Assembly (NCBI RefSeq): GCF_028890305.1
Contig: NZ_JARBXM010000001.1
Span: forward strand, 1,592,501 to 1,656,500
Reading direction: 5' to 3'
Origin: Candidatus Methanosphaera massiliense
GTDB taxonomy: Archaea > Methanobacteriota > Methanobacteria > Methanobacteriales > Methanobacteriaceae
Length of the DNA stretch: 64,000 bases
Part shown: one piece after another, positions 46,058-55,098 of the stretch
Position numbering within the stretch: the first letter of the stretch is position 1
How the letters are laid out: every line of letters starts with the position of its first letter
Translations under genes and position numbers: made by a program
The notes under the pieces: model-generated
Database searches by the model: none
What the model saw: only the letters and a program-made list of their open reading frames with translations
What the model was told of the DNA's origin: nothing

Positions 46058-47206
46058 ATGGATGATACTTTATTAATGATTCCAGGACCAACAACTGTTC
46101 CTAAAAGAGTACTAGAAGCAATGTCAAGGCCAATAGTAAACCACAGAGGACCAGTTTATGGAGAAATTTTAGAAGAAACAACAGCAATGATGTCTGAAGT
46201 ATTCAAAACAGATAACGAATCCTATTTAATCACAGGATCCGGAACTTCAGCAATGGAAGCTTCTATCGCTAACATCATAGAAAAAGGCGATAAAGTAATA
46301 AATGTTGTTAGTGGTAAATTCGGTGAAAGATTACAACAACTCACAGAGGTATTCGGTGGAGAATCAATACCTATAGAGGTACCTTGGGGTCAAGCAGTAG
46401 ATCCAGCAGAGATAAAAAGAGTAATGGAAGAAAATGATGATGCAAAAGCATTAACCTTAATACACAATGAAAGTTCAACTGCTGTAGTAAATCCTATTAA
46501 AGAAGTAGGAAAAATAATGAAAGATTATGACACATTATTTGTAGTTGATACAGTATCTTCATTAGGTGGAGATTATGTAGATGTAGATAAATATGGATTA
46601 GATATTTGTCTTACTGGTGCACAAAAATGTATAGCAGCACCACCAGGCATGGCAGCAATAACATTAAATGATGATGCATGGAAAGTAATTGATAGTGTAG
46701 ATTCAAGTACATATTACTTAGATTTAAAAGCTATGAGAAAAAGCGGAAATAAATCTCCTGCACAAACACCATACACACCTAGTGTATCATTAACATATGC
46801 TATGCGTGAAGCATTAACAATGGTTCTTGAAGAAGGATTAGAAAACCGTATACAACGTCATCATACTGGTGCAATAGCTGTTCGTTCAGCAGCAGAAGCA
46901 TTAGGTTTAAAATTATTTGCACGTGAAGGCGACCGTTCTAACACTTTAACTGCTATGTACTTACCTGAAGGAGTAACTGATGACCAACTTCGTGGAACTA
47001 TGAGAAACAAATATAACATAGAGTTAGCTGGTGGACAAGATCACTTAAAAGGTAAAATTTTCAGAATAGGTAACATGGGTATTACTGGTTTACCAGAAAT
47101 TGCAGCAACCATTACTTGTCTAGAAATGACCTTGAAAGAATTAGGAATCGAGTTTGAAAGCGGAGCTGGAGTAGCAGCTGTAGAAGATGCTTTCCTTAAA
47201 AACTAA
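46058..47206 (+). CDS. Class V aminotransferase (alanine-glyoxylate/aspartate aminotransferase-like)
   Basis: 382 residues. It begins with LMIPGPTTVPKRVLEAM; PLP-binding lysine in CLTGAQKCIAAPPGMA, aspartate in VVDTVSSLGGDYVDV, and GSGTSAMEASIANI. Such enzymes use alanine, serine or aspartate as amino donor; the archaeal homologues were linked to aspartate or broad specificity. GGAGG precedes the ATG. It precedes amt-glnK by 400 bases, so a nitrogen role is plausible but not shown. Confidence 0.88.
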   Translation: MDDTLLMIPGPTTVPKRVLEAMSRPIVNHRGPVYGEILEETTAMMSEVFKTDNESYLITGSGTSAMEASIANIIEKGDKVINVVSGKFGERLQQLTEVFGGESIPIEVPWGQAVDPAEIKRVMEENDDAKALTLIHNESSTAVVNPIKEVGKIMKDYDTLFVVDTVSSLGGDYVDVDKYGLDICLTGAQKCIAAPPGMAAITLNDDAWKVIDSVDSSTYYLDLKAMRKSGNKSPAQTPYTPSVSLTYAMREALTMVLEEGLENRIQRHHTGAIAVRSAAEALGLKLFAREGDRSNTLTAMYLPEGVTDDQLRGTMRNKYNIELAGGQDHLKGKIFRIGNMGITGLPEIAATITCLEMTLKELGIEFESGAGVAAVEDAFLKN

Positions 47207-47219
47207 TATTTTTTTCTTC

Positions 47220-47246
47220 GAGAGTTTTTATTTCTCTCAACTTTTT
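47220..47246 (+). terminator. Short hairpin then T8, terminator
   Basis: GAGAG and CTCTC (5-bp stem) after the aminotransferase stop, followed by AAC and T8. Confidence 0.5.
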
Positions 47247-47435
47247 TTTGTTAAATTATAATTAATAATTATTTAATTTTACTTTGATAAACTTCATTAA
47301 TTTTCTGGTTATTAGAAAATTTATATTATATCTTATTATTATTTTAAAAGTTACAATTATTTCTGATTTTTTTTAGTATTGTTCATATTTTTTATTGTAT
47401 TTTTATCGATTTTTGTTAGTGGGAAAAACATAACC

Positions 47436-47444
47436 TTTATATAC
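47436..47444 (+). promoter_or_regulatory. TATA box of amt-glnK
   Basis: TTTATATAC, about 25 bases before the expected start of transcription near 47466. Confidence 0.55.
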
Positions 47445-47468
47445 TATGTAAGTTAAACTATTAGTAAC

Positions 47469-47482
47469 GGAAATGTATTTCC
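47469..47482. promoter_or_regulatory. NrpR-type operator GGAA-N6-TTCC at the amt promoter
   Basis: GGAA-ATGTAT-TTCC, the nitrogen-repressor operator form known from Methanococcus maripaludis. It is immediately downstream of the predicted transcription start, where bound NrpR blocks expression until 2-oxoglutarate rises under nitrogen limitation. Confidence 0.72.
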
Positions 47483-47615
47483 TACTTCCGATTGAATTAA
47501 AAAAAATGAAATCACTATATGAAAAAACAATTAAGAAGAAATATAGAAACGAAATAGAAAGCATGACCGTATATTATTAAATTAAATAAATTTACATTAA
47601 ATGGAGGATTTTACA

Positions 47616-48839
47616 GTGGTAGCAGAATCGTTACTAAATACAGGTGACACTGCCTGGATTCTAATGTCAACGGCATTAGTTATGATTATGACCTTACCGG
47701 GTCTAGCACTATTTTATGGAGGTATGAGCAAAAAGAAAAATGTTCTTAACACAATGTTCTTATCTCTAGTAGGATATGCAGTTGCATGTCTAATCTGGGT
47801 AATATATGGTTATCAATTTACATTTGGAGCAACAATTGGTGGATTCATAGGAGCACCAACGAACTTTTTCCTATCTGGAATCTCATTAGAAATGATTCAT
47901 CCAGATTCAACAATACCTGAATTATTATATGTTGTATTCCAAGCAACATTCGCAGCAATTACAGTTGCATTAATTTCAGGTGCAGTAGTAGGTAGAATGA
48001 AAGCAAAAGCATGGATTGTTTTTGTAGCATTATGGGTAACACTAGTATACGTCCCAATTGCCCACTGGGTATGGGGTGGAGGTTGGTTATACCAACTAGG
48101 AGCTTTAGACTTCGCAGGAGGTGCAGTAGTACACCTTAACTCAGGTATATCAGCACTCGCATTAATATTAGTACTTGGACCAAGAAAAGACAGACGTCTA
48201 TTACCTCACCATCTCGGTTATTCCGTAATAGGTGCAGCACTATTATGGTTTGGATGGTTTGGATTCAACGCTGGATCAGCTCTCGGAGCAAACGGATTAG
48301 CAGCAAACGCATTCATTACAACAAACACTGCAACAGCTACAGCAATGATTGTATGGATCCTAGTAGATATCTGGAAAACTGGAAAACCAACAATACTCGG
48401 TGCAATAACTGGTGCAGTAGCAGGATTAGTAGCAATCACACCTGCAGCAGGTTTCGTAGATGTACCAGCTTCAATCGTAATAGGAGCTACAACAGTATTT
48501 GTATCATACTTCGCAATATCATACTTAAAACCAAAACTCGGTTACGACGATGCATTAGACGCATTCGGTGTACACGGTATGTCCGGTACATGGGGAGCAA
48601 TCTTAACTGGTGTATTCGCAGCACCAGCTATTAACGGAGCAACAGGATTATTATACGGTAACCCTAGTCAATTAGGTATACAAATAATAAGTATTGTTGC
48701 AGTAGCAGTATATGCATTTATAGTAACATACATAATTGCTCAAGTACTCGATAAAACCATGGGTATAAGAGTAGATGAACAAACTGAAATCGAAGGTTTA
48801 GATGCAAACGAACACGAAGAATTAGGTTACAGAATATAA
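47616..48839 (+). CDS. amt: Ammonium transporter Amt
   Basis: 407 residues, about 11 membrane segments. The GTG at 47616 ([11 protein letters not shown]) is preferred because GGAGG (47603-47607) is 8 bases upstream; the upstream ATG at 47601 is itself part of that site. Twin pore histidines lie in GAVVHLNSG and [11 protein letters not shown]. It conducts ammonium into the cell. glnK follows 13 bases after and its product blocks the pore when nitrogen is plentiful. Confidence 0.96.
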   Translation: MVAESLLNTGDTAWILMSTALVMIMTLPGLALFYGGMSKKKNVLNTMFLSLVGYAVACLIWVIYGYQFTFGATIGGFIGAPTNFFLSGISLEMIHPDSTIPELLYVVFQATFAAITVALISGAVVGRMKAKAWIVFVALWVTLVYVPIAHWVWGGGWLYQLGALDFAGGAVVHLNSGISALALILVLGPRKDRRLLPHHLGYSVIGAALLWFGWFGFNAGSALGANGLAANAFITTNTATATAMIVWILVDIWKTGKPTILGAITGAVAGLVAITPAAGFVDVPASIVIGATTVFVSYFAISYLKPKLGYDDALDAFGVHGMSGTWGAILTGVFAAPAINGATGLLYGNPSQLGIQIISIVAVAVYAFIVTYIIAQVLDKTMGIRVDEQTEIEGLDANEHEELGYRI

Positions 48840-48852
48840 GGATTGTGATAGA

Positions 48853-49191
48853 ATGAAAGAAATTACCGCAATTATTAGAAGTGAACGATTAGATGCAGTA
48901 AAAACTGCATTAGAAAAAGTAGGTTGTAAAGGTATCACAATCACAGAAGTAAAAGGTAGAGGTGAACAACTAGGTATTGAAGAAAATTACAGAGGTACCA
49001 GTTACAGAATAGATCTCTTACCTAAAGTAAAAGTCACATCAGTCGTATCTGATGATGCAGTAGAAACAGTAGCAAATGCAATCACCGAAGCAGCTAGAAC
49101 AGGAAACATCGGTGATGGTAAAATATTTGTTAAAAACGTGGAAAATGTAATCAGAATAAGAACTGGAGAAAGGGGGGACGATGCAGTGTAA
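48853..49191 (+). CDS. glnK: P-II nitrogen regulator GlnK, linked to amt
   Basis: 112 residues. P-II family marks: KEITAIIRSERLDAVKTALE, GITITEVKGRGEQLG, the T-loop NYRGTSYRIDLLPKVK and GDGKIFVKNVENVIRIRTGE. It binds ATP/ADP and 2-oxoglutarate and controls Amt by plugging it. The amt-glnK pair under an NrpR-type operator is the standard nitrogen-scarcity unit. Its last codons form part of the terminator hairpin. Confidence 0.95.
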   Translation: MKEITAIIRSERLDAVKTALEKVGCKGITITEVKGRGEQLGIEENYRGTSYRIDLLPKVKVTSVVSDDAVETVANAITEAARTGNIGDGKIFVKNVENVIRIRTGERGDDAV

Positions 49192-49205
49192 GCCCCCTTT
49201 CTTTA
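49168..49205 (+). terminator. Strong hairpin overlapping the glnK 3' end, terminator
   Basis: GAAAGGGGG (49168-49176) and CCCCCTTTC (49193-49201), 9 bp with a 16-base loop that includes the stop codon, followed by a TTTA stretch. Confidence 0.65.
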
Positions 49206-49714
49206 TTCCATCATACATAAAAGTATAATGAGAATTAATAATTTATTTAACTAATAGGAAAATCCTCGTGGAAGAGTTTTTAAACTCTTCCTCTCCTTTA
49301 TCCAATATAAGAATTAATATAAATAAAAGAAGGAATCTCCTCATAATCCTTTTTTTTAAACCAATATAAATCCCAATTTTTTCCTAATAGATGAATAATA
49401 TCTCAATAAAGAAATTATCCCCCCGTTTTTATCTTATTCTTTTTTATTTTTTATGATATAGACTATTCAATTCATTAATTAGAACAATAGCAATACTATG
49501 TTTATTTTAACAGTATGTCTAATAATTCTTAAAGTTAATTAGTGTACAATTATTTTAATTAACGATTATTTAAAAATTAGTATAATTAAATTATAAGTTA
49601 ATCTAGGATTTTTAAAGAAATTAGTATAATTAGTACCAGAAAATTAGTTTATCAAATAAATAGAAAATACTAATAAAAAAAAGAAAAAATAAATTTAATG
49701 AAAGTTATATCAAC
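49192..49714. other. Intergenic region, amt-glnK and npdG ends
   Basis: 523 bases between converging genes. Two hairpins (49168-49205 and 49270-49291) are at the left; from 49300 on it is AT-rich with no other signal. Confidence 0.45.
49270..49291. terminator. Second perfect hairpin after amt-glnK
   Basis: GGAAGAGTTT-TT-AAACTCTTCC, a perfect 10-bp inverted repeat 80 bases after glnK. It may protect the 3' end or act as a second terminator for either strand. Confidence 0.45.
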
Positions 49715-50395
49715 TTATTTTTTAGGAATACCTGTTATTCTTATTCCACCAAATTGTGATTTATATTTTATGTTTAAACCTATTAATAATGGTGTGATCT
49801 TCTCAATCATTCTAGCTTTTTCTAGTTTACCACAATCTATACAGTCGATTCCAGGTATTTTTTCAATTATTTCTTTTACAACTTGTTTAGCTTCATTATC
49901 ATTACCAGCTAATAGACAATCACAGTCAATTGGTTCTGGTATATTAGCTAATAAGGAATTACTTACATTGTTAAATGCAGCTACAACTTTAACATCTGTC
50001 TTTTTAAGTATTTTAGCTGTTCTTTCTGCAGCTGATCCTTCCATTAAATCTATAAATCTTGCTGGTGATCCACCAATAGCTGTTTCTAATGGTACTGTTG
50101 CATCTACTAATATTTTATCTCCAACATAATCTTTTATTGATTGTAAGGTTGGTTTTTGTGCTGCCAATGGTACTGTTAATATTAGTAAATCTCCAGCTTG
50201 TGCGGCATCTTCATTAGACATTCCTTCCATTTTAATGTCATCATAATCTTTTAATAATTCTAGAGATTCTTCTACTTTAGTAAGAGCTTTTTCTTCTTTT
50301 CTTGATCCTATAATTATATCTTCACCAGCAATTGCAAGTCTTTTTCCAATATTTAATCCTTGTGAACCGGTTCCACCAATTATTGCTATTCTCAT
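49715..50395 (-). CDS. npdG: F420H2:NADP oxidoreductase
   Basis: 226 residues. The NADP loop is IAIIGGTGSQGLNIGKRL with the 2'-phosphate site GSRKEEKA, and F420 contact regions lie in LTVPLAAQKPTL and VVAAFNNVSNSLLANI. It moves hydride between F420H2 and NADP, providing NADPH for synthesis. GAGGT precedes the ATG. It lies beside, but 200 bases apart from, the glutamate synthase operon and is transcribed in the same direction. Confidence 0.94.
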   Translation of the reverse strand: MRIAIIGGTGSQGLNIGKRLAIAGEDIIIGSRKEEKALTKVEESLELLKDYDDIKMEGMSNEDAAQAGDLLILTVPLAAQKPTLQSIKDYVGDKILVDATVPLETAIGGSPARFIDLMEGSAAERTAKILKKTDVKVVAAFNNVSNSLLANIPEPIDCDCLLAGNDNEAKQVVKEIIEKIPGIDCIDCGKLEKARMIEKITPLLIGLNIKYKSQFGGIRITGIPKK

Positions 50396-50594
50396 ATTAA
50401 AAACCTCTTGGTATTTTTACTTGAATAATTTTCATATTACGTTTTTTTTTCTTTGGAAGTGAGACTAATTACAATCATAATTTATAATGATTAATAATTA
50501 CTATTAATTCTATGTATAATAATATATAAAATTATGTAAAATAAATAATAAAAAAAACTAGAAAAATAACTAAAAATAAAAAAAAGAAAAGGAA

Positions 50595-50936
50595 TTAAAT
50601 TGCATCAATACCTTTTTCACCAGTACGAATACGAATAACTTCCTCTACATTAGAAATAAAGATTTTACCATCACCCATTTTACCAGTGAAAGCACTATTC
50701 CTTATTGTTTCAGCAATGTTATCTACTTCATCATCAGTTGTTACTATTTCTAATTTAATTTTTGGAATTAAATCAACTTTGTATTCAGTACCCCTATATT
50801 TCTCAATTATACCTAATTGTTCTCCTCTACCTTTAACCTCTGAAACTGTTAAACCATTACATCCAATTTTTTCAAGATTATCTTTAACAACTTCTAATTT
50901 TTCCTGTCTAATAATTGCTTCTATTTTTTTAACCAT
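50595..50936 (-). CDS. glnK: P-II nitrogen regulator, second copy, at the end of the glutamate synthase operon
   Basis: 113 residues from ATG at 50936, which has GAGGTG 6 bases upstream; a GTG at 50945 is in frame but lies within that site. T-loop KYRGTEYKVDLIPKIK, GDGKIFISNVEEVIRIRTGE. It is 11 bases after the glutamate synthase gene and shares about two thirds of its residues with the amt-linked P-II. Its place suggests a role in sensing or controlling the synthase, not Amt. Interesting because most P-II genes pair with amt. Confidence 0.92.
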   Translation of the reverse strand: MVKKIEAIIRQEKLEVVKDNLEKIGCNGLTVSEVKGRGEQLGIIEKYRGTEYKVDLIPKIKLEIVTTDDEVDNIAETIRNSAFTGKMGDGKIFISNVEEVIRIRTGEKGIDAI

Positions 50937-50947
50937 ACTACTCACCT

Positions 50948-52426
50948 CTATCTAACTAATGGTACATCTGTTATTTCGGAAGCTTCCATTGTTAATGCTA
51001 TTAAATCAGCAAATTCTAATTTTTGTAGATCGGTGTGACCAGCTTGTTGTGCTAACATTTCAGCTTCTTTAGTCATAGCATTAATGTAATTAGCAACAGC
51101 ATTTCCTCCACGTACAGGATCTAATCTTCTTCTTAATACCCTATCCTGTGTAGCTATTCCTTTAGGACATTTACCTAGACTACATCCACGACATACTTTA
51201 CATCCTATTGCTACTAAAGCTGCAGTACCTATATATGTAGCATCTGCACCTAATGCTATAGCTTTAGCTACATCTGCACCTGATCTTATACCACCTGCTG
51301 CAACAAGACTTACTTCAGATCTTAAATTAATATCTTTAAGAGCAATGTCTGCTTTTCTAATTGCTTCTATTGTAGGTATTCCTGCATGTTCTGTAATGAT
51401 TTCTGGTGCTGCACCTGTTCCACCTTGCATACCATCGATTACTATAATATCTGCTCCTGCTTTTGCAGCAATTTTAACATCTTGTTCTACTCTACCAGAA
51501 GTAAATTTAACTATGATAGGTATTTTCCAGTCAGTAATTTCACGTAATTGATCAATTTTCATTCCTAAATCTTCTGGTCCTACAATATCCATGTGTCTAG
51601 CTGGACTTAATGCGTCAGAACCTTCTGGAATATTTCTGATTTTAGCTACTTCAGCTGTTACTTTTTTACCTAGTAAGTGTCCTCCCATACCAGCTTTTGC
51701 ACCTTGACCAATTTTTATTTCTACTGCTTCAGCATTGTTAAGGTAGTTTGCAGATACTCCAAATCTACCAGATGCATATTGTGCTATTAATTTATCAGCA
51801 AAATGACGTTCTTCTGGTAACATTCCACCTTCACCTGTATTGGTGATTGTACCTACAATACTTGAACCTCTAGCTATTGCAATTTTTGCTTCTTTACTAA
51901 TTGCTCCAAATGACATAGCACCAATCATTATAGGAGTGTTTATTTTTATAGGATTTTCTGCAAAACGATCTCCTAATACTACTTCTGTTTTACATGGTTC
52001 CCTGTATGAATCTATTGGTGGTCTTGAAACCTGTGCTGGTAATATACTTAAATCATCAAATGATGGTAATTTACGTGTTGCTCCACATCCCCTGATTTTA
52101 TCTTTACCAGTTTGTGTTTTACGTTTTATTTCTAACATTGTCTGACTTGACCATATTCCCCTACCTTCATCAGGAAGTGGAGTTACATATATAGCTTGAG
52201 TTGGACACATTTCTTCACATATTTTACATCCAACACAGTTTTCCTGATGAACTGGTTGAGGTTCATCATTAATTACCTCATATACACCATGAGGACAATT
52301 AGAATAACAACTATAACAATTTTTACATAATGATTTTTTAGGATTGTCACATAAATACCAACAACAACCCGGCCTATCATTATTTTGTTTACAAATCTCA
52401 GATCTTCTATTTACATTAAAAGACAT
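50948..52426 (-). CDS. gltB: Glutamate synthase FMN/iron-sulfur subunit (archaeal type)
   Basis: 492 residues. The N-terminus (1-95) is cysteine-rich with a bacterial-type ferredoxin domain: CCWYLC, CKNCYSCYSNCPHGVYEV and CVGCKICEEMCPTQAIYV. The remainder is the FMN domain: IMIGAMSFGAISKEAK, GTITNTGEGGMLPEE, IGQGAKAGMGGHLLG, DGMQGGTGAAPEI and the 3Fe-4S set CKVCRGCSLGKCPKGIATQ. It forms glutamate from 2-oxoglutarate and ammonia delivered by the amidotransferase. The start overlaps the stop of the permuted FrhB-like gene. Confidence 0.94.
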   Translation of the reverse strand: MSFNVNRRSEICKQNNDRPGCCWYLCDNPKKSLCKNCYSCYSNCPHGVYEVINDEPQPVHQENCVGCKICEEMCPTQAIYVTPLPDEGRGIWSSQTMLEIKRKTQTGKDKIRGCGATRKLPSFDDLSILPAQVSRPPIDSYREPCKTEVVLGDRFAENPIKINTPIMIGAMSFGAISKEAKIAIARGSSIVGTITNTGEGGMLPEERHFADKLIAQYASGRFGVSANYLNNAEAVEIKIGQGAKAGMGGHLLGKKVTAEVAKIRNIPEGSDALSPARHMDIVGPEDLGMKIDQLREITDWKIPIIVKFTSGRVEQDVKIAAKAGADIIVIDGMQGGTGAAPEIITEHAGIPTIEAIRKADIALKDINLRSEVSLVAAGGIRSGADVAKAIALGADATYIGTAALVAIGCKVCRGCSLGKCPKGIATQDRVLRRRLDPVRGGNAVANYINAMTKEAEMLAQQAGHTDLQKLEFADLIALTMEASEITDVPLVR

Positions 52427-53499
52427 TATATCACATCCTCAGTATAATCTTTTAATGGTTTAAACACAGGACAAACAGCATATTTTGTTCCTGATGCTTT
52501 TAAAATTTCATCTATATCATCAGTTATTTTAGCTACTGGTTTCCATGGTGAATCCTCTTTTGTATCAACTACAAGTGCTCCAGTAACTATTTGATATGTT
52601 ATAAGGTAGTCTAGTATTGAAGTTACTACTCCACCATCCTGACCATGATAATTCTTTGCTGATCTTACTGTTACTATTTTCTGGTAGTCACCAAGATTAT
52701 TAGAATTATCATTTCTTAAATTTGTTGGAATGAATGTTCTTGGACATACAGCAAAACATGCATGACAATCTTCTGGACATTTTCCTCTTTTTCTTGGTTT
52801 TGAATCAGCTATTGTGATTATGTTTTCTGGACAAATGTATTCACATGCACCACATAATACACATGCCCCAACATCAATTACATTACCTTTTAGGTCAGCA
52901 AAGTTAGCTGATGATATTTCTCTAAATATTGTTTTATCAGATATTTCTCTCTGATATAATACTGGTCTTGCTTTGAATTCTCTGGTATCTATATTTTCAA
53001 AGTTTCTTTTTATTTTATTTCCAGCAATTTTATTTAATAGATTTAATTGTGTTGATGTTAGATCTTTTGCTTCAATATATCCGTGTTCTATTGCATCATT
53101 TATTACTTTTAGTCCTGCATCTGTTCTAATAATAACAGTTGACCATCCTTTATCAGAACCTATTGATCCTACAGAGATATCTGATGTTTCAGATGTTAAT
53201 TCTACACAAATATTACAATTTTTTCTTACAACCTTCTTTGCTACAGATAAAGGAATTTTCATTTTTTGTCCATTTTTTAGGAACATGAATGCGTATCCTT
53301 TTTCTATTCTGAATTTCTCAATTTCTTCCATTGTTAAATCATATTCTAATAATAATGCTTGGAAATATGAGTAGGAAAAGTTTTCCATACAAAATAGTCC
53401 TATTTTAAATTCTATTGGAGATTCTGTGAAATGTTGGATTTTAGATGCTGCCATTATTTCACATGGTGTTCCTACTAATGCTACTGTTTTATTTACCAT
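52426..53499 (-). CDS. Circularly permuted FrhB/FdhB-like F420-type iron-sulfur protein
   Basis: 357 residues. Residues 1-166 match the C-terminal part of FrhB (KTVALVGTPCEIMAASK, KIGLFCMEN, KNCNIC, ISVGSIGSDKGWSTVIIRTD). Residues 205-256 are a two-cluster ferredoxin region (C213, C216, C219, C223; C241, C245, C248, C252). Residues 272-357 match the N-terminal part of FrhB (YQKIVTVRS, GQDGGVVTSILDYL, SPWKPVAKI, KASGTKYAVCPVFKPLKD). Normal FrhB has these in the opposite order. It lies 2 bases from the GXGXG subunit and overlaps gltB, so it is most likely the electron-input subunit, perhaps using F420H2. Confidence 0.9.
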   Translation of the reverse strand: MVNKTVALVGTPCEIMAASKIQHFTESPIEFKIGLFCMENFSYSYFQALLLEYDLTMEEIEKFRIEKGYAFMFLKNGQKMKIPLSVAKKVVRKNCNICVELTSETSDISVGSIGSDKGWSTVIIRTDAGLKVINDAIEHGYIEAKDLTSTQLNLLNKIAGNKIKRNFENIDTREFKARPVLYQREISDKTIFREISSANFADLKGNVIDVGACVLCGACEYICPENIITIADSKPRKRGKCPEDCHACFAVCPRTFIPTNLRNDNSNNLGDYQKIVTVRSAKNYHGQDGGVVTSILDYLITYQIVTGALVVDTKEDSPWKPVAKITDDIDEILKASGTKYAVCPVFKPLKDYTEDVI

Positions 53500-53501
53500 G
53501 T

Positions 53502-54164
53502 TTATTTACCTCCGTTAGATTTAGTTATTTTTTTGAAGTTTGTATAATCAATATCTGTTAATTCAAATCCATATTTGGTTAGTATTTGTTTTAAGTCTTT
53601 TTGATCATCTAATGTTGTTTTTTCCATTACTGCATCTTTTCCTAGACTTTTTACATTACCTAATACGTAGATGGTTCCTCTCATTATAGATTCACCAGCG
53701 TCATCTGTTACATCCCCTAGAACAATGAGTTTTCCACCCATCATTAATAATCCAGTCATGTAACCACTGTTACCTCCTATGATAACAGTTCCACCTTTCA
53801 TGATTTCACCGGTTCTTGAACCTGTGTCACCTCTTACTACAACGGTTCCACCATAGATTCCCTGACCTGCACCATCACCAGATCCACCTTCAATGATTAT
53901 TTCACCAGTAGTCATGTTATCTCCGGCAAACCATCCAGCATTTTTAGTTATGTGGATTTTTGCTCCATCAACCATTGTTCCTACAAAGTATCCTACGGAT
54001 CCATTTATTTCGATTTCAACATCCTCCATAAGACCTGCAGCTATGTTATGTTTGGACTGTGGGTTGTTTATGATTATTTTATCATAATCTGCTGCATGTT
54101 CTTTTATGGATCTGTTTAATTCTTTTTCATCCATATCTTTAGCTTCAATAACATATTCAGTCAT
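53502..54164 (-). CDS. Glutamate synthase GXGXG (beta-helix) subunit
   Basis: 220 residues with the repeated turn pattern of the GltB C-terminal beta-helix: NGSVGYFVGTMVDGAKI, NAGWFAGDNMTTGEIIIEG, GSGDGAGQGIYGGTVVVRG, GGTVIIGGNSGYMTGLLMMGG and GDVTDDAGESIMRGTIYVLG. In bacteria this domain is fused into GltB; here, as in other archaea, it is a separate protein. It is structural and links amidotransferase and FMN parts. Confidence 0.92.
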   Translation of the reverse strand: MTEYVIEAKDMDEKELNRSIKEHAADYDKIIINNPQSKHNIAAGLMEDVEIEINGSVGYFVGTMVDGAKIHITKNAGWFAGDNMTTGEIIIEGGSGDGAGQGIYGGTVVVRGDTGSRTGEIMKGGTVIIGGNSGYMTGLLMMGGKLIVLGDVTDDAGESIMRGTIYVLGNVKSLGKDAVMEKTTLDDQKDLKQILTKYGFELTDIDYTNFKKITKSNGGK

Positions 54165-54180
54165 AAATATTACTCCTTTT

Positions 54181-55098
54181 TTATATTGTGTATGATCTTG
54201 TTTCTCCAGGAGCTATTTGTTCTACATGATCTGTTTCAAGTACATCCTGTAATGCCATTTCCTCTGATGCTATTGCAAATACATCATCATTTTCTGCCAT
54301 TACACCTGGTCTTAATCCTAATTTATCTTTTGCTATTCCTATACCATTTGGAGTTCCTACTAGTAAAGAGAATGGTCCGTCTAAATCTTCTACTGCATTT
54401 TCTAATGCTTCTTCTAGTTTGTATCCTTCAGATAATTTATCAGCCATGTAGTGTACTACACACTCTGTATCATTATCTGTTTCGAAATGATGTCCTTTTC
54501 TTTCTAGTACATCTCTTATCTTCCAATAGTTAGTAATTTGTCCATTATGTACTACTGTTATATCTGGTATAATATAACTTTGATATGGGTGTGCATGATA
54601 TCTGTCTACACCACTTTCTGTTGCAAATCTGGTATGTCCTATACCATGTGTTCCTTTTCTTGATGGTAAATCAAATCTTTTAGATATATCTTCTACTAAT
54701 CCCACATCTTTTATCATTTCAAATGAATGTGCACCATTTATTACTTGAACATCTTCAAATTTATCTAAATTACTGATTAATGGTTTTAACATATTGTAGT
54801 TATCAAGTTCTATTTCGCATCTGTAAATATTATAATCATCTACAGAGTGAAATAGTTCTTCACTTATTATTGGACTTGACTGAGTTAAATATGTCTTTAG
54901 ATTTTCAAGCACTTTTGAATTATCCTTAACTTCTATATTTAATTGATAATGATTTTCGGGGAGATTTAATCCTCCGTAAATTGCGAAGCCTGCAGAATCA
55001 GGACCTCTGTGTTGTAGGGAATTTAACATCGCTGCTAGTGATTCTCCAACGTTATGGGTTTTTTTATCTTTATAAATTACACCTGCTATTCCACACAT
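54181..55098 (-). CDS. Class II glutamine amidotransferase subunit of glutamate synthase
   Basis: 305 residues. It begins MCGIAGVIYKDKKTH with the nucleophile Cys2, then HRGPDSAGFAIYGG, GIGHTRFATES, TVVHNGQITNYW and ETDNDTECVVHYM. It releases ammonia from glutamine. Size and motifs fit the split archaeal GltB amidotransferase. Its start overlaps the pdxT stop by 13 bases, so the operon is tightly coupled. Confidence 0.93.
   Translation of the reverse strand: MCGIAGVIYKDKKTHNVGESLAAMLNSLQHRGPDSAGFAIYGGLNLPENHYQLNIEVKDNSKVLENLKTYLTQSSPIISEELFHSVDDYNIYRCEIELDNYNMLKPLISNLDKFEDVQVINGAHSFEMIKDVGLVEDISKRFDLPSRKGTHGIGHTRFATESGVDRYHAHPYQSYIIPDITVVHNGQITNYWKIRDVLERKGHHFETDNDTECVVHYMADKLSEGYKLEEALENAVEDLDGPFSLLVGTPNGIGIAKDKLGLRPGVMAENDDVFAIASEEMALQDVLETDHVEQIAPGETRSYTI

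Larger units (their letters stand above)
47207..47600. other. Intergenic region before amt
   Basis: 394 bases with the aminotransferase terminator, the amt TATA box (47436-47444), the GGAA-N6-TTCC palindrome and a leader of about 130 bases. The leader contains a 24-codon ORF (47506-47580) with no ribosome site. Confidence 0.55.

Noticed and set aside
48245-48634. 129-codon ORF inside amt, plus strand, other frame
   Set aside because: It overlaps amt entirely, its composition is skewed (Ser, Arg, Asn, Cys) and amt is certain in its own frame.
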